DNA of 64,000 nt. It comes from Micromonospora sediminimaris. GTDB lineage: Bacteria > Actinomycetota > Actinomycetes > Mycobacteriales > Micromonosporaceae. The stretch covers positions 124,001 to 188,000 of the forward strand of contig FOLJ01000011.1 of assembly GCA_900112325.1 (NCBI GenBank), read 5' to 3'. This document shows positions 54,758 to 63,229 of this stretch, one piece after another (position 1 is the first letter of the stretch; every line of letters begins with the position of its first letter). The notes under the pieces were generated by a model. It was not told the DNA's origin. It saw nothing but the letters and a program-made list of their open reading frames with translations, and did not search any database. Position numbers and translations under genes: made by a program.

Positions 54758-54814
54758 ACCCGGCGCGGCTGCCCTGCCGGCGCTGGATAAGGTCGGCGGG
54801 GGCTCCGGCCGCGA

Positions 54815-55264
54815 TCAGGCCAACTCGTCCGGGTCGACGCCGAGCAGGTTCGCCACCTGTTCGATGATGACGTCGTGGACCAGGTCGGCGAGATCCTCCC
54901 GGTCCATCGCCCGGAACTCCAGCGGTCGCCGGTACAGCACGATCCGCGGCGGGACCTCCTGGCGGCCGGGTCGCCCGGGCAACAGCCGGGCCAGCGGCAC
55001 CTCGCCATCCTCCAGCACATCGGAGTCGTAGACGTTCAGGTCGGGCGGGACGTCCTCGACGGCGAACTCCACCCCGGCCAGTTCCTTGGCGAACCGACGC
55101 TCCAGCGTCTCGACGGTGTCCAGCACCAGATCATCGAAGATCTCCGCCTTGGTCCGTGCCAGCGGCACGGTGGCCGGCACCAGCCGCCCACGCAGACCGC
55201 GGCCGTGCCGGTCGCGGTGCGCCCGCCGACCGGTACCGGGGCGGCGGTTCTCCGGGCTCGTCAT
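54815..55264 (-). CDS. zincin-like metallopeptidase-family protein (DUF1025-type) with altered active site
   Basis: 149 residues. Matches the short metallopeptidase family beside whiB2 (Rv3259-like). LDTVETLERRFAKELAGVEF and VPPRIVLYRRPLEFRA are typical. In catalytic members a HExxH motif lies in the last helix; here the corresponding segment is LVHDVIIEQVANLLGVD, so the pattern is His-Asp-x-x-x-Glu, not HExxH. Activity is doubtful. ATG 55264; divergent from the DUF3499 gene. Confidence 0.75.
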   Translation of the reverse strand: MTSPENRRPGTGRRAHRDRHGRGLRGRLVPATVPLARTKAEIFDDLVLDTVETLERRFAKELAGVEFAVEDVPPDLNVYDSDVLEDGEVPLARLLPGRPGRQEVPPRIVLYRRPLEFRAMDREDLADLVHDVIIEQVANLLGVDPDELA

Positions 55265-55416
55265 GAGCCAAAGAGTAGCTTCCAGCCCGCTGCTGGCCGC
55301 GTCAGCGCCGAACACGTGGCGCGTTGCGGCCACGGACGACAAATGTGATCACCAAGACGGGCGTGTCGTAACGCGAAGCGGTGCGCCGGAGCCGGTAATG
55401 GAGATACCCTGCGCCG

Positions 55417-55794
55417 GTGAGGTCACCACGGCGCTGCTCCCGCAACGGCTGCCCCCGGCAAGCGGTCGCCACGCTGACCTATGTCTACAACGAGTCGACC
55501 GCCGTGGTGGGCCCGCTGGCCGCCTTCGCCGAGCCGCACACGTACGACCTCTGTGAGCCGCACGCCCGCAGCCTGACCGCTCCGCGCGGATGGGAGGTGG
55601 TCCGGCACGAGGGCGAGTTCGAGCCGCCGCCGCCCACCACGGACGACCTGGTGGCGTTGGCCGAGGCGGTCCGCGAGGCCGCCCGCCCTGCCCCCCGCCC
55701 GCCCCAGGACGACCAGAACCACCCGCCCGCACCCTCCGCTGGCTCCCCCACCTCCCGCCGCGGCCACCTCCGCGTAATCCCCCCCACCCACTAA
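55417..55794 (+). CDS. DUF3499 family protein
   Basis: 125 residues. RRCSRNGCPRQAVATLTYVY, then TAVVGPLAAFAEPHTYDLCE and HARSLTAPRGWEVVRH is the DUF3499 pattern, with four cysteine/histidine residues (CSRNGC, CEPHA) suggesting a zinc-binding fold. The tail is Pro-rich. GTG 55417; no ribosome binding site. In mycobacteria it is followed by phosphomannomutase; here it is not. Function unknown. Confidence 0.85.
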   Translation: MRSPRRCSRNGCPRQAVATLTYVYNESTAVVGPLAAFAEPHTYDLCEPHARSLTAPRGWEVVRHEGEFEPPPPTTDDLVALAEAVREAARPAPRPPQDDQNHPPAPSAGSPTSRRGHLRVIPPTH

Positions 55795-55859
55795 CCCACC
55801 CACCCCACCCCACCCACCCGGCCCAGCCGGCTGGCGTGGCCGGCTGGCAGGCTGGCGTT

Positions 55860-55914
55860 GATCAAGAAGTTTTGGTCGCATTCCGAGCCCTGAGGCGACC
55901 AAAACTTCTTGATC
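55860..55914. repeat. long palindromic element, copy 2
   Basis: A perfect 20-bp stem (55860-55879 with 55895-55914) around a 15-base loop. The arm GATCAAGAAGTTTTGGTCGC is related to copy 1. It sits 66 bases after the DUF3499 stop in a gap with repetitive C/A-rich sequence (55780-55830). Confidence 0.75.
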
Positions 55915-56071
55915 GCGGGGACGGGTGGGGTCGGTGGGGCATCTCGGGGGCATTGGGGGCGCATTTCGGATGCGCGAAACAGTCCTGGCCGCAACACGCC
56001 GACAGCCGGCGGACATCGCCACTTGCGGTGACTAGCGTGCGCCGGAGTGTGAGGCGAGTCGGGAGGCTGCG

Positions 56072-56860
56072 ATGGGCAACGGGGCAGTGGGCAACGAGGC
56101 GTTGCGGGTGGCGATGGCGGACAAGGGCGAGACTGCCGAGTCCCTGGCCGGGAAGGTGGGCGTCGACCCGAAGACGGCGGCTCGCTGGATGGCGGACGGG
56201 CGGATCCCGCATCCACGGACCCGGATCGCCGTCGCCAACCTCCTCGGGCGCAAGGCCGCCGAACTCTGGCCGGAACCGTTCCGCCGACGGGACCTGCCCT
56301 GGTTCCGGGCGTGGGCGGAACTGGAGCAGGACGCCGGGTCCATCCGGTCGTACCAGCCACTGCTCGTGCCGGGGCTGCTCCAGACCGAGGCGTACGCCCG
56401 GGCGGTGCTGGCCACCGGCGGCCTGCTGCCGCCGACGGAGGTCGACGAGATCGTGGCGGCGCGGCTGGCTCGGCAGCGGGTGCTGGAGCGGGAAACCCCG
56501 CTCCAGTTCGTCGCGGTGATCGACGAGGTGGTGCTGCGGCGGCCGGTCGGCCACGATCCGAGCGTGATGGCGGAGCAGTTGGCCCGCCTGGCCACGCTGG
56601 GCGAGCGGGAGCACGTGCAGGTCCGGGTGATTCCGGCGGAGAACCCGTGGCACACCGGCCTGGCCGGGCCGTTCGTGCTGGCTCGAATGCCCGACGGCGC
56701 CGAGGCGGCCTATCTGGACAATCAACTGCGCGGTCAGGTGGTGACCGACAGTGCTGATCTTGCTAGCCTGGGCGCGAGGTGGGAGAGCGTCACCGGTGAG
56801 GCGCTGCCCCGCCGACGGTCCATCGAGCTGATCAGGGAAGTGGCGACGACATGGAGTTGA
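56072..56860 (+). CDS. XRE-family HTH regulator with DUF5753 domain
   Basis: 262 residues. N-terminal helix-turn-helix (SLAGKVGVDPKTAARWMADG), then a DUF5753 domain: LVPGLLQTEAYARAVL, VVLRRPVGHDPSVMAEQL, VRVIPAENPWHTGLAGPFVL. This architecture is abundant in Actinobacteria, usually paired with DUF397 as here, and linked to development or toxin-antitoxin-like control. It overlaps the DUF397 gene by ten bases. Confidence 0.9.
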   Translation: MGNGAVGNEALRVAMADKGETAESLAGKVGVDPKTAARWMADGRIPHPRTRIAVANLLGRKAAELWPEPFRRRDLPWFRAWAELEQDAGSIRSYQPLLVPGLLQTEAYARAVLATGGLLPPTEVDEIVAARLARQRVLERETPLQFVAVIDEVVLRRPVGHDPSVMAEQLARLATLGEREHVQVRVIPAENPWHTGLAGPFVLARMPDGAEAAYLDNQLRGQVVTDSADLASLGARWESVTGEALPRRRSIELIREVATTWS

Positions 56861-57045
56861 CCGACGCCCGCTGGCGCACCGCCACCCGCAGCAGCAACAA
56901 CGGCGGCGACTGTGTCGAGGTGGCCGACAATCTGCCCGGCCGGGTCCTGGTGCGCGACAGCAAGGATCGGAACGGCGGCACCCTGGCCTTCACCCCGACC
57001 GCCTGGCGCGCCTTCGTCACCACCACCGTCCGCAGTACGGTCTGA
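56851..57045 (+). CDS. DUF397 small protein
   Basis: 64 residues, the DUF397 pattern: WRTATRSSNNGGDCVEVAD, then VRDSKDRNGGTLAFTPTAW. It overlaps the upstream XRE/DUF5753 gene, its usual partner, and is probably translationally coupled to it. DUF397 proteins such as BldB regulate development; here the role is inferred by pairing. Confidence 0.9.
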   Translation: MELTDARWRTATRSSNNGGDCVEVADNLPGRVLVRDSKDRNGGTLAFTPTAWRAFVTTTVRSTV

Positions 57046-57120
57046 CCAACCACTCTGTTCGGCCTACCGGCAGCCCCCTGCTCGGTCGCCCTGTGCCTCG
57101 CCCTGCTCGGTCGTCCGGCT

Positions 57121-57421
57121 CGGTCGTCCCGAGTTGCGGCATCTTGCGGTCTTACGCGACCTGGATGGCGCGGGATGCGGCATGTCGAGTGGATCAAGCG
57201 CCTGAGCGGGTCAGGCGGCCTGGGTGATCAAGCGGCCCGAGTGGGCCAGGCGGTCCCCGGCTGCGTCGCCCGGCTGGGTCGCCCGGCTGGGTCGCCCGGT
57301 TGTCGGTCGTCCCGAGTTGCGGCATCTTGCGGTCTTAGGCGACCTGGTTGGCGCGGGATGCGGCATGTCGAGTGGATCAAGCGGCCTGAGCGGGTCAGGC
57401 GGCCTGGGTGATCAAGCGGCC
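57121..57421. repeat. approximately 117-bp direct repeat plus short GCGGCCTGG repeats
   Basis: 57121-57237 and 57304-57421 match almost base for base with offset 183-184 and a one-base insertion. Both contain GAGTTGCGGCATCTTGCGGT and the motif ATCAAGCGG followed by CCTG. Shorter GCGGCCTGG units continue to about 57475. The gap 57046-57643 holds no supported gene; open frames across the repeat have no homology or ribosome binding site that I recognise. Confidence 0.75.
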
Positions 57422-57643
57422 TGGTGGTCGAGCGGCCTGGTGGGTGAAGCGGCCTGGGTGGAGCAAGCGGCCTGGGGGAGCAGGCAGCCGGTGGCGGGCC
57501 AGGGCGAGTCAGGCGATGCCCCGGGGCGTGGCTGGCACCCGCGCCTCATGTCAGGATCATTCGTCCATCGCCGCTGACTTTCACACCTCAGCCGGCACGC
57601 CCACCCCCCGGCCTCGCCGACGATCATCGATAGGAACGGTCAC

Positions 57644-58828
57644 ATGCGTAGTGCCCACCGGCCCTTCACCCGGCGTGGCCTGCTCACCGGCACCCTCGGC
57701 TCGGCTGCGCTGCTCACGGCCGGCGGCACTCTGACCGGCTGCGGCACCCCCGCCGCGCAGCAGACCGAGGAGGGATGCGTCAGCGAGGATCTGTCCGGCA
57801 CGGAGAAGACGCTGGCTTTCTCCAACTGGCCGCAGTACATGGACGTCGACGAAGACGACGAGTCGAAGCGTCCCAGTCTGGACGGGTTCGTCAGCAGGAC
57901 CGGCATCCAGGTGACCTATACCGAGGACATCAACGACAACAACGAGTTCTTCGGCAAGGTGCAGAACCAGCTCGCCGCCTGCCAGAGCACCGGGCGGGAC
58001 ATCATGGTGCTCACCGACTGGATGGCCGCCCGGATGATCCGGCTCGGCTGGATCCAGAAGCTCGACCGGTCGAAGCTGCCGAACGTCGAGGCCAACCTGC
58101 TGCCGTCGCTGCGGAACCGCCCCTTCGACGCCGAGAACCAGTTCGCCGTCCCGTGGCAGTCCGGCCTCGCCGGACTGGCCTACAACGGCCGGGTCACCGG
58201 GGAGATCCGTACCGTCGACGAACTGCTCACCCGTCCCGACCTCAAGGGCAAGGTGACCGCGCTCAGCGAGATGCGGGACACCATGGGTCTGCTGCTGATG
58301 TCCAACGGCCACGATCCGGCGGACTTCACCGCCGCCCAGTTCGACGACGCGCTCAACAAGCTCAAGCGGGCCGTCGATTCCGGGCAGATCCGCCGTTTCA
58401 CCGGCAACGACTACGCCCCGGATCTGGCCAGGGGCGACATCGCGGCGTGCGTCGGCTGGTCCGGCGACATCATCCAACTCGGCTTCGAAGACGAACGAAT
58501 CAGGTTCGTGGCACCGGATTCCGGGGTGCTGCTCTGGTCGGACAACATGCTGGTGCCGAACCAGGCCAGCCACAAGGCCAACGCCGAAGAGCTGATCAAC
58601 TACTACTACGACCCGGCGGTCGCCGCTCAGCTCGCCGCGTACGTCAACTACATCTGCCCGGTGCAGGGGGCGCAGGCGGAGATGGAGAAGATCGATCCGG
58701 AGCTGGCCGCGAACCCGCTGATCTTCCCGGACGAGACCATGCTCGCCAGGTCCCGGGTCTTCATGGCGCTCGACGAGCAGCAGGAACGCGAGTACGAGAG
58801 CAAGTTCCAGCAGGTCATCGGGGCGTGA
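57644..58828 (+). CDS. ABC transporter substrate-binding lipoprotein, polyamine (PotD/F) type
   Basis: 394 residues. N-terminal twin arginine (TRRGLL), a hydrophobic stretch and lipobox LTGC give a Tat-exported lipoprotein. The mature part resembles spermidine/putrescine binding proteins: NWPQYMDVDE, ITYTEDIN-like TYTEDINDNNEFFGKVQ, DIMVLTDWMAARM, AVPWQSGLAGLAYN. Ligand (polyamine or related) inferred from family. First of four ABC genes, one base before the ATPase start. Confidence 0.9.
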   Translation: MRSAHRPFTRRGLLTGTLGSAALLTAGGTLTGCGTPAAQQTEEGCVSEDLSGTEKTLAFSNWPQYMDVDEDDESKRPSLDGFVSRTGIQVTYTEDINDNNEFFGKVQNQLAACQSTGRDIMVLTDWMAARMIRLGWIQKLDRSKLPNVEANLLPSLRNRPFDAENQFAVPWQSGLAGLAYNGRVTGEIRTVDELLTRPDLKGKVTALSEMRDTMGLLLMSNGHDPADFTAAQFDDALNKLKRAVDSGQIRRFTGNDYAPDLARGDIAACVGWSGDIIQLGFEDERIRFVAPDSGVLLWSDNMLVPNQASHKANAEELINYYYDPAVAAQLAAYVNYICPVQGAQAEMEKIDPELAANPLIFPDETMLARSRVFMALDEQQEREYESKFQQVIGA

Positions 58829-58829
58829 G

Positions 58830-59981
58830 ATGGCGCGGGAGACTCCGGCCGGCGACCTGACGCTGGCCAACCTCACCAAGACCTTCGGCACCTTCACCGC
58901 GGTCGACGACCTCAGTATGACCGTTCCGCAGGGCTCATTCTTCGCTCTGCTCGGTGCGTCGGGCTGCGGCAAGACCACCACGCTGCGGATGGTCGCCGGC
59001 CTGGAGGAGCCGACCAGCGGGCAGGTCCTGCTCGGTGACCGCGACGTCTCCCGGTTGCGGCCGTACAAACGACCTGTCAACACGGTGTTCCAGAGCTACG
59101 CGCTCTTCCCGCACCTGGACGTCTTCGAGAACGTCGCCTTCGGGCTGCGGCGGCGCGGCATCCGCTCGGTCGCCGGCCCGGTGCGGCAGATGCTGACCCT
59201 GGTGCAGCTCGACGGGTACGAACGGCACCGCCCCGCCCAACTCTCCGGCGGCCAGCAGCAGCGCGTCGCGTTGGCCCGGGCACTGATCAACCACCCGCAG
59301 GTGCTGCTGCTCGACGAGCCGCTCGGTGCGCTCGACGTCAAGCTGCGACGCCAGATGCAGATCGAACTCAAGCGGATCCAGACCGAGGTGGGCATTACCT
59401 TCGTGCACGTCACCCACGACCAGGAGGAAGCCATGACCATGGCGGACACGGTCGCGGTGATGAACGCCGGCCGGATCGAGCAACTCGGCGCGCCGGCCGA
59501 GATCTACGAGTTCCCGGCGACCGCCTTCGTGGCCGACTTCCTCGGCCAGTCGAACCTGATCGCCGGTGACGTATCCGGCGGCAGCGGGGACGACCTGCTG
59601 GTCACCGCGCACGGCACGCGGTTCTCCGTGCCGTCGGCGCGGTCCCGCACCGACCAGGGCCCGGTCTTTCTGGGCGTACGTCCCGAGAAGCTGCATCTGG
59701 CCGGGGCGGCCGTGCAGGTGCCCGCCGGCAACCAGTACCTCGAAGGAACGATCATCGACGCCTCCTACCTCGGGGTGAGCACCCAGTACCTGCTGCGTAC
59801 CGGCTGGGGGACCGAGCTGAGCGTCTTCGTCGCCAACAGTGGTGCCCAGCAGCGCTTCGCGGTCGGCGAGCGGGCCGTGGCGTACTGGCATCCGCAGCAC
59901 GCCTTTCTGCTCGGCCGCCGCGCCGACGAGGCGGACGGCACCATGCCGGTCCGGAACGAGCCGGTCGGCGCGTCCCCGTGA
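58830..59981 (+). CDS. ABC transporter ATP-binding protein, PotA-type
   Basis: 383 residues. Walker A GASGCGKTT (about 42-50), Q-loop, signature LSGGQQQRVALARAL, Walker B VLLLDEPLGALD and an H-loop in VHVTHDQEE. The C-terminal third carries a TOBE-type regulatory region (VFLGVRPEKLHLAG). Typical PotA. GTGA overlap with the permease couples translation. Confidence 0.93.
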   Translation: MARETPAGDLTLANLTKTFGTFTAVDDLSMTVPQGSFFALLGASGCGKTTTLRMVAGLEEPTSGQVLLGDRDVSRLRPYKRPVNTVFQSYALFPHLDVFENVAFGLRRRGIRSVAGPVRQMLTLVQLDGYERHRPAQLSGGQQQRVALARALINHPQVLLLDEPLGALDVKLRRQMQIELKRIQTEVGITFVHVTHDQEEAMTMADTVAVMNAGRIEQLGAPAEIYEFPATAFVADFLGQSNLIAGDVSGGSGDDLLVTAHGTRFSVPSARSRTDQGPVFLGVRPEKLHLAGAAVQVPAGNQYLEGTIIDASYLGVSTQYLLRTGWGTELSVFVANSGAQQRFAVGERAVAYWHPQHAFLLGRRADEADGTMPVRNEPVGASP

Positions 59982-60877
59982 GCCCGCGAAGCGAGGCCGG
60001 GCGGCCAGCATCACCCCCGGCTGCCCGATCGGGGCGGTACCGGCTCCTGCCGTACCTGCTGTTGCTGCCGGGTGCCGCCTGGCTGTTCCTCTTCTTCGTC
60101 GTGCCGTTGGTGCAGCTCGCCGCGGCCAGCCTCTACGACCCCACCGGCTCGCTCTCCACCGGGTACGCGCTGACCTGGGCGTTTGGTAACTATCCGACGG
60201 CGTTGCAGGCGTACTGGCCGCAGTTCGGACGGTCCTTTCTGTACGCCGGCATCGCGTTGGTGCTGGCGCTGCTGATGGGCTACCCGCTGGCGTACGCGAT
60301 CGCGCAGAAGGCCGGCCGGTGGAAGAACCTACTGCTGGTCTGCGTGATCGCGCCGATGTTCACCAGCTTCCTGGTGCGTACGTTGGCCTGGAAGACGATC
60401 CTGTCGGACAACGGCGCGCTGGTCGGGCTGCTGCGCGACGTGCACCTGCTCGGTCCGGACGGTCGACTGCTGGCCACCCCGGTCGCGGTGGTGCTCGGCC
60501 TGACGTACAACTTCCTGCCGTTCCTGGTGCTGCCGCTGTACGCGAGCCTGGAACGGCTCGACCGTCGGCTGCTGGAGGCGTCCAGCGACCTGTACGCGAG
60601 CCCGCTGACGACGTTCCGCCGGGTCACCCTGCCGCTGTCGATGCCCGGGCTGATCGCCGGCACCCTGCTCTTCTTCATCCCGGCGACCGGCGACTACATC
60701 AACGCCGAACTGCTCGGCACCCCGAACGAGTACATGATCGGCAATGTCATCGACTCCGCTTTCCTGGTCCGTCTCGACTACCCGCAGGGTGCGACGCTGT
60801 CGTTCCTGCTGATGTCGGCGATCCTCGCAGTGGTCTTCGGCTACCTGCGCCGTACCGGCACGGAGGAAATCCTGTGA
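59978..60877 (+). CDS. ABC transporter permease, PotB-type
   Basis: 299 residues, six helices with the coupling loop containing EAA-type LDRRLLEASSDLYASPLTTF followed by RRVTLPLSMPG. N-terminus LPYLLLLPGAAWLFLFFVVP. GTG 59978 overlaps potA; GTG 60874 of the next gene overlaps its stop, so the whole operon is tightly coupled. Confidence 0.92.
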   Translation: MSPRSEAGRPASPPAARSGRYRLLPYLLLLPGAAWLFLFFVVPLVQLAAASLYDPTGSLSTGYALTWAFGNYPTALQAYWPQFGRSFLYAGIALVLALLMGYPLAYAIAQKAGRWKNLLLVCVIAPMFTSFLVRTLAWKTILSDNGALVGLLRDVHLLGPDGRLLATPVAVVLGLTYNFLPFLVLPLYASLERLDRRLLEASSDLYASPLTTFRRVTLPLSMPGLIAGTLLFFIPATGDYINAELLGTPNEYMIGNVIDSAFLVRLDYPQGATLSFLLMSAILAVVFGYLRRTGTEEIL

Positions 60878-61686
60878 GGATCTCCCGTTGGTTCGCCGAG
60901 CACTGGGTGCTGGGCGTGGCGCTGCTGGTGCTCGGCTACCTGGTTCTGCCGATCGCCGTGGTCGCCGCGCTGTCGTTCAACCGCCCGTCCAACCGGCTGT
61001 CGTACGACTTCAACGAGTTCACCCTCGACAACTGGCGTGACCCGTGCGCCAGTTCGGAGATGTGCGACGCGGTGCTGCGCAGCGTACAGATCGGGTTCCT
61101 CGCCACCGTGGCGGCGACCGTGCTCGGGACGCTGATGGCCTTCGCCCTGGCCCGGCACCGGTTCCGGGGTCGGTCCGGGCTCAACGTGCTGATCTTCCTG
61201 CCGATGGCCACGCCGGAGCTGGTGATGGGCACCTCGCTGCTCGCCCTCTTCGTCTCCGGCGGGGTGCCGCTCGGCTTCTGGACCATCGTCGTCGCCCACG
61301 TCATGTTCTGCGTGTCGTTCGTGGTGGTGACCGTCAAGGCGCGGCTGACCGGGATGGACAGGCGGTTGGAGGAGGCCGCGATGGATCTGTACGCCGGTGA
61401 GTGGCAGACGTTCCGGCGGATCACCCTGCCGCTGGTGCTACCCGGCATCGGGGCCGCCGCCCTGCTGGCGTTCTCGCTCAGCTTCGACGACTTCATCGTC
61501 ACGAACTTCAACTCGGGCACCACCGTCACGTTCCCGATGTATGTCTGGGGTGCCGCCCAGCGGGGCATCCCACCGCAGGTCAACGTCATCGGCACGGCCA
61601 TGTTCGGAGTCGCGCTGCTACTGGTGCTGGCCACCTCGTTGGCGCGACCGGCGAGGGCCGGCGGACAGCGGCCACCAGTCCCATGA
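60874..61686 (+). CDS. ABC transporter permease, PotC-type
   Basis: 270 residues. LVLGYLVLPIAVVAALSFNR at the N-terminus, EAA loop RRLEEAAMDLYAGEWQTFRR then ITLPLVLPG, and SFDDFIVTNF typical of PotC. The GTG at 60874 starts inside the potB-type stop (GTGA). With the preceding genes this gives a complete importer. Confidence 0.92.
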   Translation: MRISRWFAEHWVLGVALLVLGYLVLPIAVVAALSFNRPSNRLSYDFNEFTLDNWRDPCASSEMCDAVLRSVQIGFLATVAATVLGTLMAFALARHRFRGRSGLNVLIFLPMATPELVMGTSLLALFVSGGVPLGFWTIVVAHVMFCVSFVVVTVKARLTGMDRRLEEAAMDLYAGEWQTFRRITLPLVLPGIGAAALLAFSLSFDDFIVTNFNSGTTVTFPMYVWGAAQRGIPPQVNVIGTAMFGVALLLVLATSLARPARAGGQRPPVP

Positions 61687-61711
61687 ACCCGGATCACCGG
61701 CGACGGCGTCG

Positions 61712-62089
61712 TCAGTGCTTCGGGCGTAGGGGAAGCCGCCGTACCCGGAGATGTCCGCGCGCAAAGGTGACAACGGCACCGGCCTGTAGCTCGTCAACTA
61801 CCGTCGGCAGGTTCGCGATCAGCAGTGCGGCCTGGTCCGCCGGAGTCTGCTTGTCGATCGACCGCATGAGCACCAGCGACGGAGCGGTGTGACCGCTGAG
61901 CGCGAGCATCGTCGTGAAGTCGGTGTCGGCCGACACGATCACGTAACCACCGTTGACTGAGAAGGCGGCGATCTTCTCGTCTGAGGCCGCCAGCAGCCCG
62001 TGGTCAACGACGTGAGAAGCGTCGTAGCCGACCTCCGCGAGGCGAACGGCGATCCGTGGTGAGAGGTTCGCGTCGAACAGGAACTTCAC
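61712..62089 (-). CDS. DUF5615 PIN-like protein (candidate toxin)
   Basis: 125 residues. N-terminal KFLFDANLSPRIAVRL and YVIVSADTDFTTML hold the acidic residues (Asp7 and the Asp in SADTDF) of a PIN-like nuclease fold. DUF5615 proteins are often encoded with DUF433 partners and are proposed toxins. It overlaps the partner by ATGA (62086-62089). Toxicity is by family inference. Confidence 0.85.
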   Translation of the reverse strand: MKFLFDANLSPRIAVRLAEVGYDASHVVDHGLLAASDEKIAAFSVNGGYVIVSADTDFTTMLALSGHTAPSLVLMRSIDKQTPADQAALLIANLPTVVDELQAGAVVTFARGHLRVRRLPLRPKH

Positions 62090-62319
62090 GCGGCTGCTGG
62101 CCGGATCGGCAGCTCGCGCTCGGCGACGGCGGCTGCGGCGAACTCCAGGGCGGCCAACACGTCCTCCCGATCGAGGTACGGATAATCGTCGAGCACCTCA
62201 TCGATCGTGCGTCCGGCGGCGAGTTGACCAAGCACAGCGGTCGCTGTGACCCGCGTGCCTCGAATGCAGGGAAGACCCCCCATGCGCCCCGGGTCGACGG
62301 TGATCCGCTCGATAGCCAT
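62086..62319 (-). CDS. DUF433 protein (candidate antitoxin)
   Basis: 77 residues. Helix-turn-helix-like DUF433 pattern: GRMGGLPCIRGTRVTATAVL, AAGRTIDEVLDDYPYLDRED, VLAALEFAAAAVAERE. These accompany DUF5615 PIN-like proteins as antitoxin-type partners and probable autoregulators. ATG 62319 follows a TAGAAT box by six bases. Confidence 0.88.
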   Translation of the reverse strand: MAIERITVDPGRMGGLPCIRGTRVTATAVLGQLAAGRTIDEVLDDYPYLDREDVLAALEFAAAAVAERELPIRPAAA

Positions 62320-62325
62320 AGCTGA

Positions 62326-62331
62326 ATTCTA
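62326..62331 (-). promoter_or_regulatory. -10 box of a probable leaderless promoter of the DUF433/DUF5615 operon
   Basis: TAGAAT on the minus strand, close to the TATAAT consensus, six bases before the DUF433 ATG. Confidence 0.55.
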
Positions 62332-62563
62332 CGGCTTCATGAGGGAATCATTGCCGCGCCGCAGGTACGACGGCAGCGCTCCTCGTCGAAAGGGCGATGG
62401 GCGCGGTGCCGGGCGAGGCGCACCCTCTCGGTGATGCAGGTCACTCTCGAAGGTCGGGAGTTGGCGCGGTTACGTGGAGTATTGCTGCGGCGGGCACTTA
62501 CAGAACCCTTAACTCCTGCCTGAGAACGTAGGCCCGACAGCGAGGACCACGGGGAGCGGAAGC

Positions 62564-63229
62564 GTGCGGGTGCTGGTGGCGGACGACGAGCGGTTGTTGG
62601 CGGACACCGTTGCGGAGGGGCTGCGTCGCCTCTCGATGGCGGTGGACGTCTGCTACGACGGTGACGGAGCGTTGGAGCGGGTCGGGGTGAACCGGTACGA
62701 CGTCGCGGTGCTGGACCGGGACATGCCGGGACATACCGGCGATGAGGTGTGCCGCAGCCTGGCGGCGTCCGGCTCCGGTACGCGGGTGCTGCTGCTCACC
62801 GCTGCCGCCGGTATCAGGGACCGGGTGGAGGGCCTGGGGCTGGGCGCCGACGACTACCTGACCAAGCCGTTCGCCTTCGCCGAACTGGTCGCCCGGGTGC
62901 AGGCGTTGGGTCGGCGCTCCGCCCCGGCCGTCCCGCCGGTGCTGGAGGCGCATGACGTCGTCCTGGACGTGGCCCGGCACACCGTCACCCGCAGCGGTCG
63001 GCCGGTCAGCCTGAGCCCGAAGGAGTTCGCCGTGCTGCACGTGCTGCTCCGCGCCGAGGGTCGGGTGGTCAGCGCCGAGGAACTGCTGGAACAGGCGTGG
63101 GACGAGTTCGCCGACCCGTTCACAAACGTGGTCCGGGTCACCGTGATGACGTTGCGGAAGAAGCTCGGTGAGCCGCAGGTCATTCACACGGTGCCCCGGG
63201 CCGGGTACCGGATCGGTGGTGCCGAGTGA
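62564..63229 (+). CDS. OmpR-family response regulator
   Basis: 221 residues. Receiver domain with acidic pocket ADDE, phosphoacceptor Asp51 in LDRDMPG, the conserved Thr/Ser and Lys in DYLTKPF. C-terminal winged helix (LSPKEFAVLHVLL, VTVMTLRKKL, VPRAGYRI). GTG 62564 has GGGGAG upstream. It overlaps the histidine kinase by GTGA. Signal and targets are unknown. Confidence 0.95.
   Translation: MRVLVADDERLLADTVAEGLRRLSMAVDVCYDGDGALERVGVNRYDVAVLDRDMPGHTGDEVCRSLAASGSGTRVLLLTAAAGIRDRVEGLGLGADDYLTKPFAFAELVARVQALGRRSAPAVPPVLEAHDVVLDVARHTVTRSGRPVSLSPKEFAVLHVLLRAEGRVVSAEELLEQAWDEFADPFTNVVRVTVMTLRKKLGEPQVIHTVPRAGYRIGGAE

Noticed and set aside
57224..57577. Open frame through the direct repeats
   Set aside because: Residue composition reflects the repeats, there is no homology, and copies are imperfect in frame.
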